From CAVRUD01 sp963849635 (lineage in GTDB: Bacteria > Chloroflexota > Chloroflexia > Thermomicrobiales > UBA6265): DNA of 64,000 nucleotides. A program made the translations under genes and the position numbers. Under the pieces are notes generated by a model. That model saw only the letters and a list, made by a program, of their open reading frames with translations, was not told where the DNA came from and did no database searches. The DNA lies in the NCBI GenBank assembly GCA_963849635.1, contig CAWKIA010000032.1, forward strand, positions 62,001-126,000. The letters run 5' to 3'. Below, piece after piece: positions 52,518 through 61,009 of the stretch (the first letter of the stretch is position 1; every line of letters begins with the position of its first letter).

Positions 52518-53174
52518 ATGCCCACCCGCATACAGATGCGAGCCCAGATCAGGACTCGCCTGGAAGACCTCGGCACCGGGACGCTCTGGGACGACCAGAC
52601 GATCAACGACGCCATCGCCGCCGCCTTGCTCCGCTACGGCGCCCGGGCGCCAGGCCAGCGCACGCTGACCTTCGGTCTGGCCGCCGGGGCCACGAGCCAC
52701 CCGCTCCCCATCCCGCCGGACGATCCGGACGGGATCGACCCGGCCCGGATCGTCCGTGTCCTGGACGAACGCGGCGAGATCGTTCCCCGGTCGCGCCCGG
52801 TTCCGGACGGCCCGGACACCGGCGGGCCGGCCCAAGCCACACTGCTCGGCGGGGTAGCCCAGGGCTGGCGTGTCTGGGATGGCACCCTCCTGCTTGAGCG
52901 TCCCGCCCGTGGTGGCGAGTGGCGGATCGAGCACCTCGGATCCCGGATGGCCCCGGCCGGAGACGATGCGACCCTCGATCTCCTCCCCGGCGACGAGGAG
53001 GCAGTGGCCGAGCTGGCCATCGGCCTCCTCCTACGCCGACGGATGGTCGAAGAGGCCAAGCGGGGCATCACCACCAACCCCGCTCTGGCCCGGGAGATCG
53101 ATCGGGCGGAGACCGCCGCCTGGACGCTGCTCGACCGCCGTCGCCGGACCGCAACCGGCGGCTGGCTGACGTAA
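52518..53174 (+). CDS. head-tail adaptor-like phage protein
   Basis: A 218-residue protein. MPTRIQMRAQIRTRLEDLGT with LWDDQTINDAIAAALLRYG and the C-terminal helices DEEAVAELAIGLLLRRRMVE and NPALAREIDRAETAAWTLLD resemble gp6-type adaptors that extend the portal ring. The central beta-rich part (RVWDGTLLLERPARGGEWRI) is larger than in minimal adaptors. AGAAGGGA precedes the ATG. Confidence 0.7.
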   Translation: MPTRIQMRAQIRTRLEDLGTGTLWDDQTINDAIAAALLRYGARAPGQRTLTFGLAAGATSHPLPIPPDDPDGIDPARIVRVLDERGEIVPRSRPVPDGPDTGGPAQATLLGGVAQGWRVWDGTLLLERPARGGEWRIEHLGSRMAPAGDDATLDLLPGDEEAVAELAIGLLLRRRMVEEAKRGITTNPALAREIDRAETAAWTLLDRRRRTATGGWLT

Positions 53175-53176
53175 GG

Positions 53177-53252
53177 CGGCAAGGCGGCGAGACGGCAAGG
53201 AGACGGCAAGAAGTCTTCGTCCTGGCCGCCTTGCCGTCTCGCCGCCTTGCCG
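53177..53252. repeat. R5 inverted repeat of GGCAAGGC-type units
   Basis: Perfect 24-bp arms at 53177-53200 and 53229-53252 (CGGCAAGGCGGCGAGACGGC at the start). It sits between the adaptor and head-morphogenesis genes and could act as a terminator or attenuator. Confidence 0.8.
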
Positions 53253-53272
53253 ACTCATCGTGGAGGTGCCCC

Positions 53273-53644
53273 ATGCCGATCGGCTTCAATCCCGGCGACC
53301 TGGGCGGCGGCCATACCGGCGAACTGCCGTCATCCCGGCCCGCGCCGATAACCCGCCCGCAGCCGGGGCTCGATGACATCCTCGACGAGATCGGGCGCGG
53401 CCTCTGGAATTGGGTCGCGGTCTTGACGCGCACCGTCACGCCGGTCGTGTGGACCCGCTGGACCACCGCTGCCGACGAGCGCACTTGCCCGGAATGCGCC
53501 CCGCTCGACGGCCTCGTCTGGCCGGACGGAACTGGTCCTGTTCCTCCCCTGCACCCGAGTTGCCGCTGTGCCCGGCTGCCAGCCTTCACCGAGTGGCGCA
53601 CCCGGGAGACGACGGACTGGGAACTCCGGTGGTCGCCGGCGTAG
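53273..53644 (+). CDS. short phage head-morphogenesis (Mu gpF-like) protein
   Basis: A 123-residue protein with the diagnostic C-terminal motif of minor head proteins: TTAADERTCPECAPLDGLVW, then PPLHPSCRCARLPAF. The paired cysteines and the C-R-C after H-P-S are characteristic. Full-length family members are two to three times longer, so this is a minimal or truncated form. TGGAGG precedes ATG 53273. Confidence 0.75.
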   Translation: MPIGFNPGDLGGGHTGELPSSRPAPITRPQPGLDDILDEIGRGLWNWVAVLTRTVTPVVWTRWTTAADERTCPECAPLDGLVWPDGTGPVPPLHPSCRCARLPAFTEWRTRETTDWELRWSPA

Positions 53645-53714
53645 CACCACAATCGTCTCGCCATCAATAGAACAAATGATCCTTTAGATCGCGATCCATC
53701 TTGGAGGCTCCCGG

Positions 53715-54086
53715 ATGCAGATTCGTCGCCCCACGCTGCCTGTTTCAACCGGTTCTCCCGTTCCCAGGCTGGTTGCCCGCAGCCGCGGATACCCGTTCTC
53801 TCCCCCCGGCCCCGTCGAAATCGAGGCCCTCAACCGCGTTTCCGCCTACCTCCGCCGCGCCGGCAACGAGGTCGAAAGCCGCTCACTGTTGCCCGCCTTC
53901 GGCCCACCCTCCGGTTGGCCGGGCGGAACCGGGCCTCCAGAAGCCGACCTTCGCGCCTTGCGCGAAAGCCTGCGCGCGGCGGCCACTCTCTGCGAAGGCA
54001 TGGCGGAGATAACAGACGCGAGCGGCGCGACAACCCAATCGAGCCAAGGGGCAGATGCGACGTGGAAACGGGAGGCAACCGGGTGA
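53715..54086 (+). CDS. phage-cluster protein of unknown function
   Basis: A 123-residue protein starting MQIRRPTLPVSTGSPVPRLV, with TTGGAGG upstream. A helical middle, VEIEALNRVSAYLRRAGNEV and ADLRALRESLRAAATLCEGM, could be a coiled coil. No family recognised. Its stop overlaps the GTG of the next gene (GTGA), so the two are coupled. Confidence 0.5.
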   Translation: MQIRRPTLPVSTGSPVPRLVARSRGYPFSPPGPVEIEALNRVSAYLRRAGNEVESRSLLPAFGPPSGWPGGTGPPEADLRALRESLRAAATLCEGMAEITDASGATTQSSQGADATWKREATG

Positions 54087-54391
54087 TCTTCGACTACGAG
54101 GCGCGGGGCGACATAGCGCCGTCCGCTCGCATCGGCCCATTCCGCGATCCCGGCCGCCGTGGCCCGCATCCCGAAGGTGGCTTCGACCCGGTCGCCCTCC
54201 GCATCGGCGGCGAAATCCGCCGCTGGCGCCACCTGCGCGGCCACTCAGTCACCGGCCTGGCCCGGGCGGTCGGCGTCTCCCACTCCACCGTCTCCCGTTG
54301 GGAATCCGGCCAGCGCCGCCCCACCCTACCCCACCTGATCGCCCTCGGCCGGATCTTCGGCGCGGGCGCACGGACGCTCATCCCCGAATGA
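54083..54391 (+). CDS. XRE-family helix-turn-helix regulator
   Basis: A 102-residue protein starting at GTG 54083 with GGAGG eight bases upstream. A Gly/Pro-rich N-terminus leads to a Cro/CI-type HTH: LRIGGEIRRWRHLRGHSVTG, then LARAVGVSHSTVSRWESGQR and LPHLIALGRIFGAGA. It is the only recognisable regulator in the phage cluster and lies mid-cluster rather than beside an integrase or repressor arm. Confidence 0.8.
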   Translation: MIFDYEARGDIAPSARIGPFRDPGRRGPHPEGGFDPVALRIGGEIRRWRHLRGHSVTGLARAVGVSHSTVSRWESGQRRPTLPHLIALGRIFGAGARTLIPE

Positions 54392-54558
54392 GTGGTGAGA
54401 CATGAGTCGTGAATCGTGAAAAGAGTCGTCATCCTGAGTAGTGTGACTAGCGTTATTTGTCCGGCGGGAAGATGGGGTCAAGCGGAGACCTCCCTGCGGT
54501 GGCGGGTTGTTCCCGGACCCAACCCCATCCCCAACCTGACACTTACCTCTGGACGGAC

Positions 54559-54680
54559 TACTGAGCCTGCGAAGGATCTTGGCCGTTTACGGCCTTTGTG
54601 GCCGACCGAAGCGTTGTGGTCTGGAACGAGCACGAAGGCGCTGTGACGCGCCAAGATCCTTCGCAGGCTCAGGATGACGG
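54559..54680. repeat. R1 inverted-repeat element, copy 3
   Basis: About 120 bp with ends CTGAGCCTGCGAAGGATCTTG and its inverse CAAGATCCTTCGCAGGCTCAG; close to the copy at 50809-50953. A stray GTCATCCTGAG end lies at 54428. The rest of the 54392-54733 gap is R5-type CTCACGT repeats before the next gene. Confidence 0.75.
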
Positions 54681-54733
54681 TTGCTTCTCGGCTCTCGGCT
54701 CTCCTCTCACGTCTCACGTCTCTGGAGAACACA

Positions 54734-56533
54734 ATGTCCGCAACCACCGACGTGATCATCGCCGGCGCGGGGTACATGGTCGCGCCGGGTACCTATAGCC
54801 GCACACAGGACGGTCTTGCCGAGGGCCGCACCGGGCGGGTGGCCGTCCACGACTTCTTTGGCGGGCAACGGCGGGCGTACCAGTTGGAGCGGGACCGAAG
54901 TTGGGACGCTCCTGGCATCGGCCCTGCCTACGCCGGTCAGGGTGTCGAGCCCTGGCCCTTCGCCACGACCCACGCCGACGCCGTCATCGCCACGGTCACC
55001 ACCATTCGCGCCCCCCATCTGGTCGCCGGGAACCACGCCTACCTGGCGGTTGGCCGCTTTCTCTATCGCTCCGTTGCCCTGAATGCCGGCTCCTGGGGCG
55101 ATTTCACCCAGGTCGCGGATGTCGGCGCCGGCAAGACGATCACCCGGATCGTCTACTACCGGGGCGATCTTCTGCTCTGCTGCGGCACCGGCCTTGACGT
55201 CCAGCGCTTTGCCACCCCTGGTGGCCCATTGACCACCTTCAGCGCCGGACTGACGGCCAGGGTTGGGATCGGCTACGCCCGCCAGCTGGTTTACGGTGAT
55301 CCCACACCCGGCAATGAGGAGATCTTGAAGCTCACCACCGGCGCCACACCGGATACCCGCCACCTGGACGCGCCGGTCGTCAATATGGGCCTGCATGAGG
55401 GCAAAGTCGCGATTGCCACCCGGAGCAGCATCTGGCTCCTCGGTGGAGAGGCCGACCCCACCACTAACACCTGGACGCAGGACCCGCAGCCCTTCTTCAC
55501 TCACGGCGTCTGGAATGCCGACGACGATTTCATCTTCCTGCTCTCCTACGGCGGCCGGCTCTACACCTGGCTCGGCAATCAGGTCGTCTTTTACGAGCCG
55601 TCGGAGCCACGCCAGGGCTGGCGGGCGGCAGGAGTCGAAGGGCTTACCTGCCACGGGGCGACCGTCGCCGGGAACCTCCTCGTCGTTGCCTGCACGGTAC
55701 GCACCGGAATGAGCGAACTCTGGGCCTTCGATGGCTCCGGCTGGTGGCTCCTCCTCCGCTCGGCCAATCAGAAGCGCGTCTGGCCAATGCACACCGGCGG
55801 CGCCGGGAATCTCGACCTGGCCGTCTTCCGCGACGGCTCCGCCTCCGTCACCTACGATCTCTTCCGCCTGGTCTGGCGCTCCGATACGCTCCACACCTAT
55901 GCCGCCAGCGGCACCTACCTCTCGTCCCTGCTCGACGCGGGCGACCGCGACAAGCCGAAAGCATGGCGCAAACTCGGTGCGACCTTCGCGGTTCCGGAAA
56001 GCCGGGGAAACCAGGCCAGCACCGATCCGGTGACACTCACGCTGGCCGGCTCGGTCGACGGAGGCGCGACCTTCACCACCGTCGCGACCGCCACCCCGAC
56101 CGACCCGACCGCCCGGACCCTCGACCTCGCCGGTGAGCTCGGCAGCGGCTCGGCCGTGGGCACCTTCCTCCAGATCCGGGTGCAATGGAGCGGCGTGGAC
56201 GACTGGGCTCCGGTGTTGACCGGCATCTGGGCCGAGTACGAACTGCTCGATTCCCCGGCCCGCCGCCGCAAATGGCGTTTCAAGGTCCATGCCCGCGACG
56301 GCACCGTCGGGCGCGATGGCCAGATCGTGTCCAGCACCGGCCGCGAGCTCGCCGCCGATCTGTGGACCGCCTGGCAGGCCGGCCAGACCGTCGCCTTCCG
56401 CGATCTCGACTTCGACGCCACCGCCGCCACCTATCAGGCCCGCATCATCGGCATCTCCGAGGAGATCCCCAAACCATCCGATGCCGCCCGGTGGGGCGAA
56501 TCGGTGATCTCGCTCGTGCTGGTGGAGACGTGA
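54734..56533 (+). CDS. large phage structural protein, propeller-like (tail/nozzle candidate)
   Basis: A 599-residue protein starting at ATG 54734 after TGGAGA. It has repeated beta-strand blades in its first ~430 residues: VAGNHAYLAVGRFLYRSVAL, IVYYRGDLLLCCGTGLDVQR, EGKVAIATRSSIWLLGGEAD, DFIFLLSYGGRLYTWLGNQV, TVAGNLLVVACTVRTG. A C-terminal beta-sandwich region follows (LTLAGSVDGGATFTTVATAT, KWRFKVHARDGTVGRDGQIV). The blade pattern recalls podoviral nozzle or stabilisation proteins, but I cannot assign it firmly. Confidence 0.55.
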   Translation: MSATTDVIIAGAGYMVAPGTYSRTQDGLAEGRTGRVAVHDFFGGQRRAYQLERDRSWDAPGIGPAYAGQGVEPWPFATTHADAVIATVTTIRAPHLVAGNHAYLAVGRFLYRSVALNAGSWGDFTQVADVGAGKTITRIVYYRGDLLLCCGTGLDVQRFATPGGPLTTFSAGLTARVGIGYARQLVYGDPTPGNEEILKLTTGATPDTRHLDAPVVNMGLHEGKVAIATRSSIWLLGGEADPTTNTWTQDPQPFFTHGVWNADDDFIFLLSYGGRLYTWLGNQVVFYEPSEPRQGWRAAGVEGLTCHGATVAGNLLVVACTVRTGMSELWAFDGSGWWLLLRSANQKRVWPMHTGGAGNLDLAVFRDGSASVTYDLFRLVWRSDTLHTYAASGTYLSSLLDAGDRDKPKAWRKLGATFAVPESRGNQASTDPVTLTLAGSVDGGATFTTVATATPTDPTARTLDLAGELGSGSAVGTFLQIRVQWSGVDDWAPVLTGIWAEYELLDSPARRRKWRFKVHARDGTVGRDGQIVSSTGRELAADLWTAWQAGQTVAFRDLDFDATAATYQARIIGISEEIPKPSDAARWGESVISLVLVET

Positions 56534-56556
56534 GATTCGAGTCAGCAAGGACGATT

Positions 56557-56697
56557 GTAGGGGCGCATGGCATGCGACCTCTTGGCGAAGTCGGCGTACC
56601 GCGGTTGTCCAGCGTCCGGCCGTGCCAAAGTCCCGCGCTATCGAGCCAGCATTGGATCGCCTCAGCCGGTAACTGGGCGCATGCCATGCGCCCCTAC
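56557..56697. repeat. R4 palindromic element, copy 3
   Basis: A 141-bp element with perfect 20-bp inverted ends GTAGGGGCGCATGGCATGCG. It lies between the large structural gene and the oppositely oriented Tat-protein gene. Confidence 0.8.
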
Positions 56698-56731
56698 AGC
56701 CCCATGTCCGTTCCTTCCCGCCCCGCCTCAA

Positions 56732-57448
56732 TCATTGCAGGCAGACGCACTCGCAGTCGTCCGTCAGAACTTGCGGCTCGGGACGAGAAACATCACACAC
56801 GGCGCTGCCGGTCGTGACGCACGAGCAGTCGTAGGTCAGGAGATCCCCCTCCTCGCAGCCGATCTCACAGTCGAGCATATCGTTCTGGTCGCAGATCTGC
56901 TCGACGGGCTCGTCCGGCTCGTCGGCGGCGTCGGGGTCGGGCGGGGCGGCGGACCAGTCACCGATGTCGCCGGGGAGCGGTCCGGCGAGGAGCCCGGAGA
57001 AGGTGCCGCGGCAGCGGGCGACGTCTCGCTCACCTGCGCCGACAGCGACTAGGGCAGACGCCTCGTCCGCGTCGACCTCGATCCGGAAGGTCACGGCCGA
57101 TCCAGTAGCCTGGCCGGTAACGGGAAGGGCATCGCCATCGTCGTCGCCCTCCAGGAGAAGGCTCCCACCCGAGACCTCGCCATCCGAATCGAGCGTGAAG
57201 CGCAGTTCCCCCACCCACTCGCCGCCGCGTCGCTCTCCCTGACTCGGCCCGAGGCGGACGGCCGCCCGGAAGTCCAGGACGCAGACATCGTCATCCTGCG
57301 CCGCCCGCGCCACCGCGACGTTCCCCGTTCGGCGGGCGATCCCCATCACCCCGGCAGCCCCGGACACACCGAGTCCCCCAATCGCCCGCCGACGCGAAAA
57401 CCGGCGGGCGATCCCTCGCGAAAATCGATCGAATCGATACCCTTCCAC
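56732..57448 (-). CDS. Tat-exported protein with cysteine-rich C-terminus (moron-like)
   Basis: A 238-residue protein on the strand opposite to the phage genes. The N-terminus MEGYRFDRFSRGIARRFSRR and a twin-arginine signal RRAIGGLGVSGAAG match the style of the cysteine-rich family at 6.7-15 kb (MDGSRFD...SRRG). A beta-rich middle domain (GEWVGELRFTLDSDGEVSGG) is followed by an acidic linker and a C-terminus with about ten cysteines (ICDQNDMLDCEIGCEEGD, CECVCLQ). It is likely secreted. Its place inside the phage cluster suggests a cargo gene. Confidence 0.65.
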   Translation of the reverse strand: MEGYRFDRFSRGIARRFSRRRAIGGLGVSGAAGVMGIARRTGNVAVARAAQDDDVCVLDFRAAVRLGPSQGERRGGEWVGELRFTLDSDGEVSGGSLLLEGDDDGDALPVTGQATGSAVTFRIEVDADEASALVAVGAGERDVARCRGTFSGLLAGPLPGDIGDWSAAPPDPDAADEPDEPVEQICDQNDMLDCEIGCEEGDLLTYDCSCVTTGSAVCDVSRPEPQVLTDDCECVCLQ

Positions 57449-57454
57449 AACTTC

Positions 57455-57600
57455 CCTCCTGCATTCGGCGTTCGGCGTCCGACGTTCGGTCTCCAGCTAC
57501 CGAGTCACCCTACCGCACCCTAGTTCCCTATCTCTTCCCGAACACCGAACGCCGATCTCTCCTTCCCTCCTCCCCGTCTTCCCGTCTTCCGTCCTCGAAA
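57455..57600. repeat. R5-type tandem repeats between cargo and amidase genes
   Basis: GGCGTTCGGCGTCC-type units near 57464-57490 face CGAACACCGAACGCC near 57537-57555, with TCTTCCCG period-8 units nearby. This occupies the gap between the divergent genes. Confidence 0.55.
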
Positions 57601-57608
57601 GGACCCCC

Positions 57609-58574
57609 ATGTCTGTTCCCAAACTCGCCCCCACCGCAACCGGGCTGGTCTTCGGCCGGGTGCCGCCGCCAGCGCGGCTGCGTGACGACTACATCGACAA
57701 GCCGGCCGGGTGGGCGGCGCTGGGGCCGCGGATTGTGCGCGGCGTCTGCCTGCATCGCACCCTCGGCGGCCCGATCGTGACCACCGGCGACTATTTCCGC
57801 ACCTTCGACGCCCGCTTCGATGACGGCGGGCACGGCTGGAACGCCCTGACCGACTGGGGTGTCGGGCTGGACGGCACCGTCCTTCGCTGGAACGGCGACA
57901 ACGAGCGCTCACCCCATGCCAACGGGCCGGTCGCTAACCCAGAAGGCGACGCCGTCGCCTTTCTCGCCCGCTACGGGGCCGCCGCGGTCAACCGCGACCT
58001 GGAGAGCATCGAACTCGAAGGCCTCACCTACGACAGCCCCGTAACCTCCGCCCTGATGGAGGCCGTGGTCGAACTCATCGCCTGGCGGATCGACCGGGCG
58101 ATGATCCCCTGGCACATCTGGCCCCAAAACCGCGACGGTCTCCAGGCGATCTATTGGCACGGCGAGTTCGGCCCGAAGGATTGCCCCGGGCCGGTGGTCC
58201 GAGCTCGCACCGACGAGCTCATCGACCGGGTCCAGGCCCGGCTACGGGCCTACCAGCTCCAGACCGCCCCCGCTCCCGCCCGTCCGATCCTGCCGGGACT
58301 GGACGAGGCGCTCGCCCGGTCCTGGTTCGGCACGGTCGTCGCCGGCGGCCGGGCCTACACCTTCGACCCGACCGGCCCGGTCAGCCGCCTGTGGATAGCG
58401 CACGGCCGCGAGACCGGCTGCTGGCCCACGTTGATTGCCGTCGAGGCGCACGGCGACCGCCGCTACTTCCGCTTTGCCAATGGCTTCACGATCTGGACCG
58501 CCCCTGGCCGCGAAGCAGCGATTCTGCGAGACCAACCGGCCACCAACGCCAGGCCTGAGCGTCAGGTCGGGTAG
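57609..58574 (+). CDS. N-acetylmuramoyl-L-alanine amidase (endolysin)
   Basis: A 321-residue enzyme of the Amidase_2/PGRP fold, which cleaves the bond between muramic acid and the peptide stem. Zinc-ligand candidates: His in VRGVCLHRTLGG (about residue 49) and the His/Cys pair in WHGEFGPKDCPG (about residues 184-195). The intermediate HGWNALTDWGVGLDGTVLRW and SPHANGPVANPEGDAV fit. Residues ~225-320 form a second domain of unknown type (WFGTVVAGGRAYTFDPTGPV), perhaps for wall binding. No signal peptide; the holin follows 20 bp downstream. Confidence 0.85.
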   Translation: MSVPKLAPTATGLVFGRVPPPARLRDDYIDKPAGWAALGPRIVRGVCLHRTLGGPIVTTGDYFRTFDARFDDGGHGWNALTDWGVGLDGTVLRWNGDNERSPHANGPVANPEGDAVAFLARYGAAAVNRDLESIELEGLTYDSPVTSALMEAVVELIAWRIDRAMIPWHIWPQNRDGLQAIYWHGEFGPKDCPGPVVRARTDELIDRVQARLRAYQLQTAPAPARPILPGLDEALARSWFGTVVAGGRAYTFDPTGPVSRLWIAHGRETGCWPTLIAVEAHGDRRYFRFANGFTIWTAPGREAAILRDQPATNARPERQVG

Positions 58575-58594
58575 ACCGGCGAGGGATGCCACTC

Positions 58595-58837
58595 ATGAGC
58601 GAATCGTTTGTGCTCTGGTCGACGATCGTCGGTTTCGTCCTGCCGCCCGTCCTGGCGGTCATCATGCAGGCCCGTTGGCGGCCGGAGGTCAAGGGGCTGG
58701 TCACGTTTCTCGCCTGCCTGACGGCCGCGACCGGCATCGCCCCCACTATCGAACGCGCAACCGATACCCTTATAGATCGCACTTGCACGCGCCTGCTACA
58801 TTTCCCCGGCGATATCTACCGCCATATCTGGCGCTAA
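58595..58837 (+). CDS. putative holin
   Basis: An 80-residue protein with two hydrophobic helices, VLWSTIVGFVLPPVLAVIMQ and GLVTFLACLTAATGIAPTI, and a short basic tail. Its size, topology and place directly after the amidase fit a class II-type holin that opens the membrane for the endolysin. GAGGG precedes the start; an ATG nine bases earlier is possible. It is the last gene of the phage cluster. Confidence 0.65.
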   Translation: MSESFVLWSTIVGFVLPPVLAVIMQARWRPEVKGLVTFLACLTAATGIAPTIERATDTLIDRTCTRLLHFPGDIYRHIWR

Positions 58838-59060
58838 TCAGCCATCCTTTCCAACGCCTCGTCTCTCTTCCTTCTGCCACTACCCGCCTTCCCGTCTTCC
58901 CGCCTCCCCCTCTCCCTTCCCGTCTTCAATCGCACCGCGCACATATCGGTAAGCGGCGATATCCTGACTGGCAGCGTTTTCGGTACGCGCACGCAGGAAC
59001 GATCTCCCGAGGATGGGTAACCCGCGGCCGGAACGCCGGTCCGCGACGTGGAGGGGATGC

Positions 59061-59693
59061 ATGCCGGTCTTTCGAAGCGGCGCCGGGCAGGCTCCGGCCT
59101 GGTGCGAGATGCGGTCGTTCGATATCGTCACGCTCCAGCCGGGCGAGTCGCATACCTACGAGCGCTCGGGGAAAAGGAGAAACTGATCGTCGGCCGTGGC
59201 GCGTGCAGCGTCCGGGCCGGATCGGAGACACACGAGGCGACCGAGGGAGCCAATCTGGATCTGACCGGAGATGGCGTGTTCGCGGTGGGCGATGTGACCG
59301 CCCCAACCACCCTCATTCGCATGTGCGGCGACTGGGGCGACGAATTGGGTGGCTCCGGCATCTTCGGCGGGCGAGCGTCGGACGATCCCAAAGATGTCGG
59401 CGATCCGGTCTCCTACCCGAAGAAGACCAACTTCGACTCGCCACTTCCACGACTGCGACGAGTACTGGATCTTCTTCGAAGGCCGGGGCGTGGCCGTCTC
59501 CGAAAGGAAGCACTACGAGGTCGGCCCCGGCGATTGCCTGGCCATCGGCATGGGCCACCACCACGACCTCCCGATCGTCACCGAGCCCGTCCGCGCTGTC
59601 TTCTTCGAGACGACGCTGGAGGGCCAGAAACGGCGGGGACATCTCTGGGAACACACCCACGGCCCCGCAGAGCCGCGGGCCGATCGCGTTTAG
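59061..59693 (+). pseudogene. cupin-domain protein, two frameshifts
   Basis: Starts at ATG 59061 with GAGGGG upstream (MPVFRSGAGQAPAWCEMRSF). A missing G near 59172 (YERSG joins EKEKLIVGRG) and a surplus C near 59442 (TNFDS joins HFHDCDEYW) break it. The C-terminal cupin has the metal motif HFHDCDEYWIFFEGRG and GMGHHHDLP. About 211 residues when repaired. Such cupins often bind or isomerise sugar derivatives, and the Gfo/Idh gene follows 50 bp downstream, so a shared carbohydrate pathway is likely. Confidence 0.82.
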
Positions 59694-59743
59694 CTAGCTG
59701 GAAGCTGGAAGCTGGGATTCAGGAAGGGGAGACGGAGAACACC

Positions 59744-60835
59744 ATGGTCTACCGCATGATTCAGGTCGGGACCGGCGGCATGGGCGCCGGCTGGTGCCGG
59801 AACATCCTGCCTCCGTTTGTCAAAAGCGGCCAGATTGAGGTCGTCGCGGCGGTCGATATCATCCCCGACCACTTCGTCCACGCCCAGGAAGGCCTCGGTC
59901 TCCCGGCCGAGAAGTGCTACACCGACCTCAACAAGGCCCTGGACGAAAACCCGGCCGACTTCCTCACCATCGTCGTCCCCCCGGCCGCCCACGAGACGGT
60001 GGTCGACGCCGCCCTGGCCCACAACCTCGATATCCTCTCCGAAAAACCCATCGCCGACTCCCTGGAGGCCTCCGTCCGGATCGCCCGCAAGGTCCGCCAG
60101 GCCGGCAAGAAGATGGGCGTCACCATGAGCCACCGCTTCGACCAGGACAAGACGACCTTCCGCGAGGCGCTGCGCTCCGGCGAGTTCGGCCCCCTCGACT
60201 ACCTGATTTGCCGCTTCACCTGCGACAACCGCGCCTTCGGCGCCTGGGGCCACTTCCGTCACAAGATCCCCGACGCCCTCATGATCGAAGGCTCCGTCCA
60301 CCACCTCGATATCCTGGCCGACTTCGCCGGGGCCAAATGCGACACCCTCTACGCCCAGACATGGAACCCGTCCTGGGGCGAGTTTGAGGGGGACTCCCAG
60401 GGACTCGTCGTCATGCACTTCGAGAACGGTACCCGCGCCTTCTACGAGGGCGCCAAAACCAACGCGGTCGGCCTCAACGGCTGGAGCCACGAGTACTTCC
60501 GGGCCGAAAACCGCGATGCCACTTTGATCCTCGACCACCGCGAGGTCAAGCGCCTCGACCACAACGACGAGACCCGCCAGACAAATATCCTCGAAAGCTC
60601 CGGCGCTGAAGTGCCACTGGCCGAGCGCCCCCACTGGGCCCACCGCTGGCTGACCGAGCAGTTCATCGACTGGCTGGACGGCGGCCCGGAGATGGCCACC
60701 AACGTCGAGGACAACCTCCAATCCATCGCCCTGATCTTTGCCGCCATCGAGAGCAGCCGCACCGGCCAACCGGTGAAGGTCCAGGAAATGCTCCAACAGG
60801 CTATCGATGCAGACGCCGCTGAGGCCAATGCCTAA
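59744..60835 (+). CDS. Gfo/Idh/MocA-family oxidoreductase
   Basis: A 363-residue NAD(P)-dependent dehydrogenase of the sugar/inositol class. The Rossmann domain begins MVYRMIQVGTGGMGAGWC. The family motif E-K-P is in NLDILSEKPIADSLEA near residue 98. The C-terminal domain carries KIPDALMIEGSVHHLDILAD, whose His-x-x-Asp is the usual substrate-site element. The substrate is unknown. It probably forms an operon with the upstream cupin and the downstream UPF0261 and PEP-hydrolase-family genes. Confidence 0.9.
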   Translation: MVYRMIQVGTGGMGAGWCRNILPPFVKSGQIEVVAAVDIIPDHFVHAQEGLGLPAEKCYTDLNKALDENPADFLTIVVPPAAHETVVDAALAHNLDILSEKPIADSLEASVRIARKVRQAGKKMGVTMSHRFDQDKTTFREALRSGEFGPLDYLICRFTCDNRAFGAWGHFRHKIPDALMIEGSVHHLDILADFAGAKCDTLYAQTWNPSWGEFEGDSQGLVVMHFENGTRAFYEGAKTNAVGLNGWSHEYFRAENRDATLILDHREVKRLDHNDETRQTNILESSGAEVPLAERPHWAHRWLTEQFIDWLDGGPEMATNVEDNLQSIALIFAAIESSRTGQPVKVQEMLQQAIDADAAEANA

Positions 60836-61009
60836 AACCAGCCCCGAGTCCCGCGGCCTGCTCCCCCTTCCTCCTTGTCGCAACCGGGGGAAGGGCCGGG
60901 GGGTAGGGCGGCTCTGCAAACGCGGCGCGCCTTGTTGCGCCGGTCTAGCGGCTCTACGCTTGACGGGCATTCGGTGCAGAGCATCACCATTGGGGGGTAG
61001 GAAGCGAGG
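60836..61009. repeat. degenerate R2-like repeat
   Basis: GCTCCCCCTTCCTCCTTGTC with GGGGGAAGGGCCGGGGGGTAGG (about 60861-60908) resembles a decayed R2 copy. Confidence 0.5.

Noticed and set aside
53665..53690. Second complete SOS box before the 53715 gene
   Set aside because: Only one half site (AATAGAACA) is present; the other half does not match.
46817..58837. Complete inducible prophage
   Set aside because: No integrase, att repeats, replication genes or full tail module could be found; it is called a phage-derived cluster instead.
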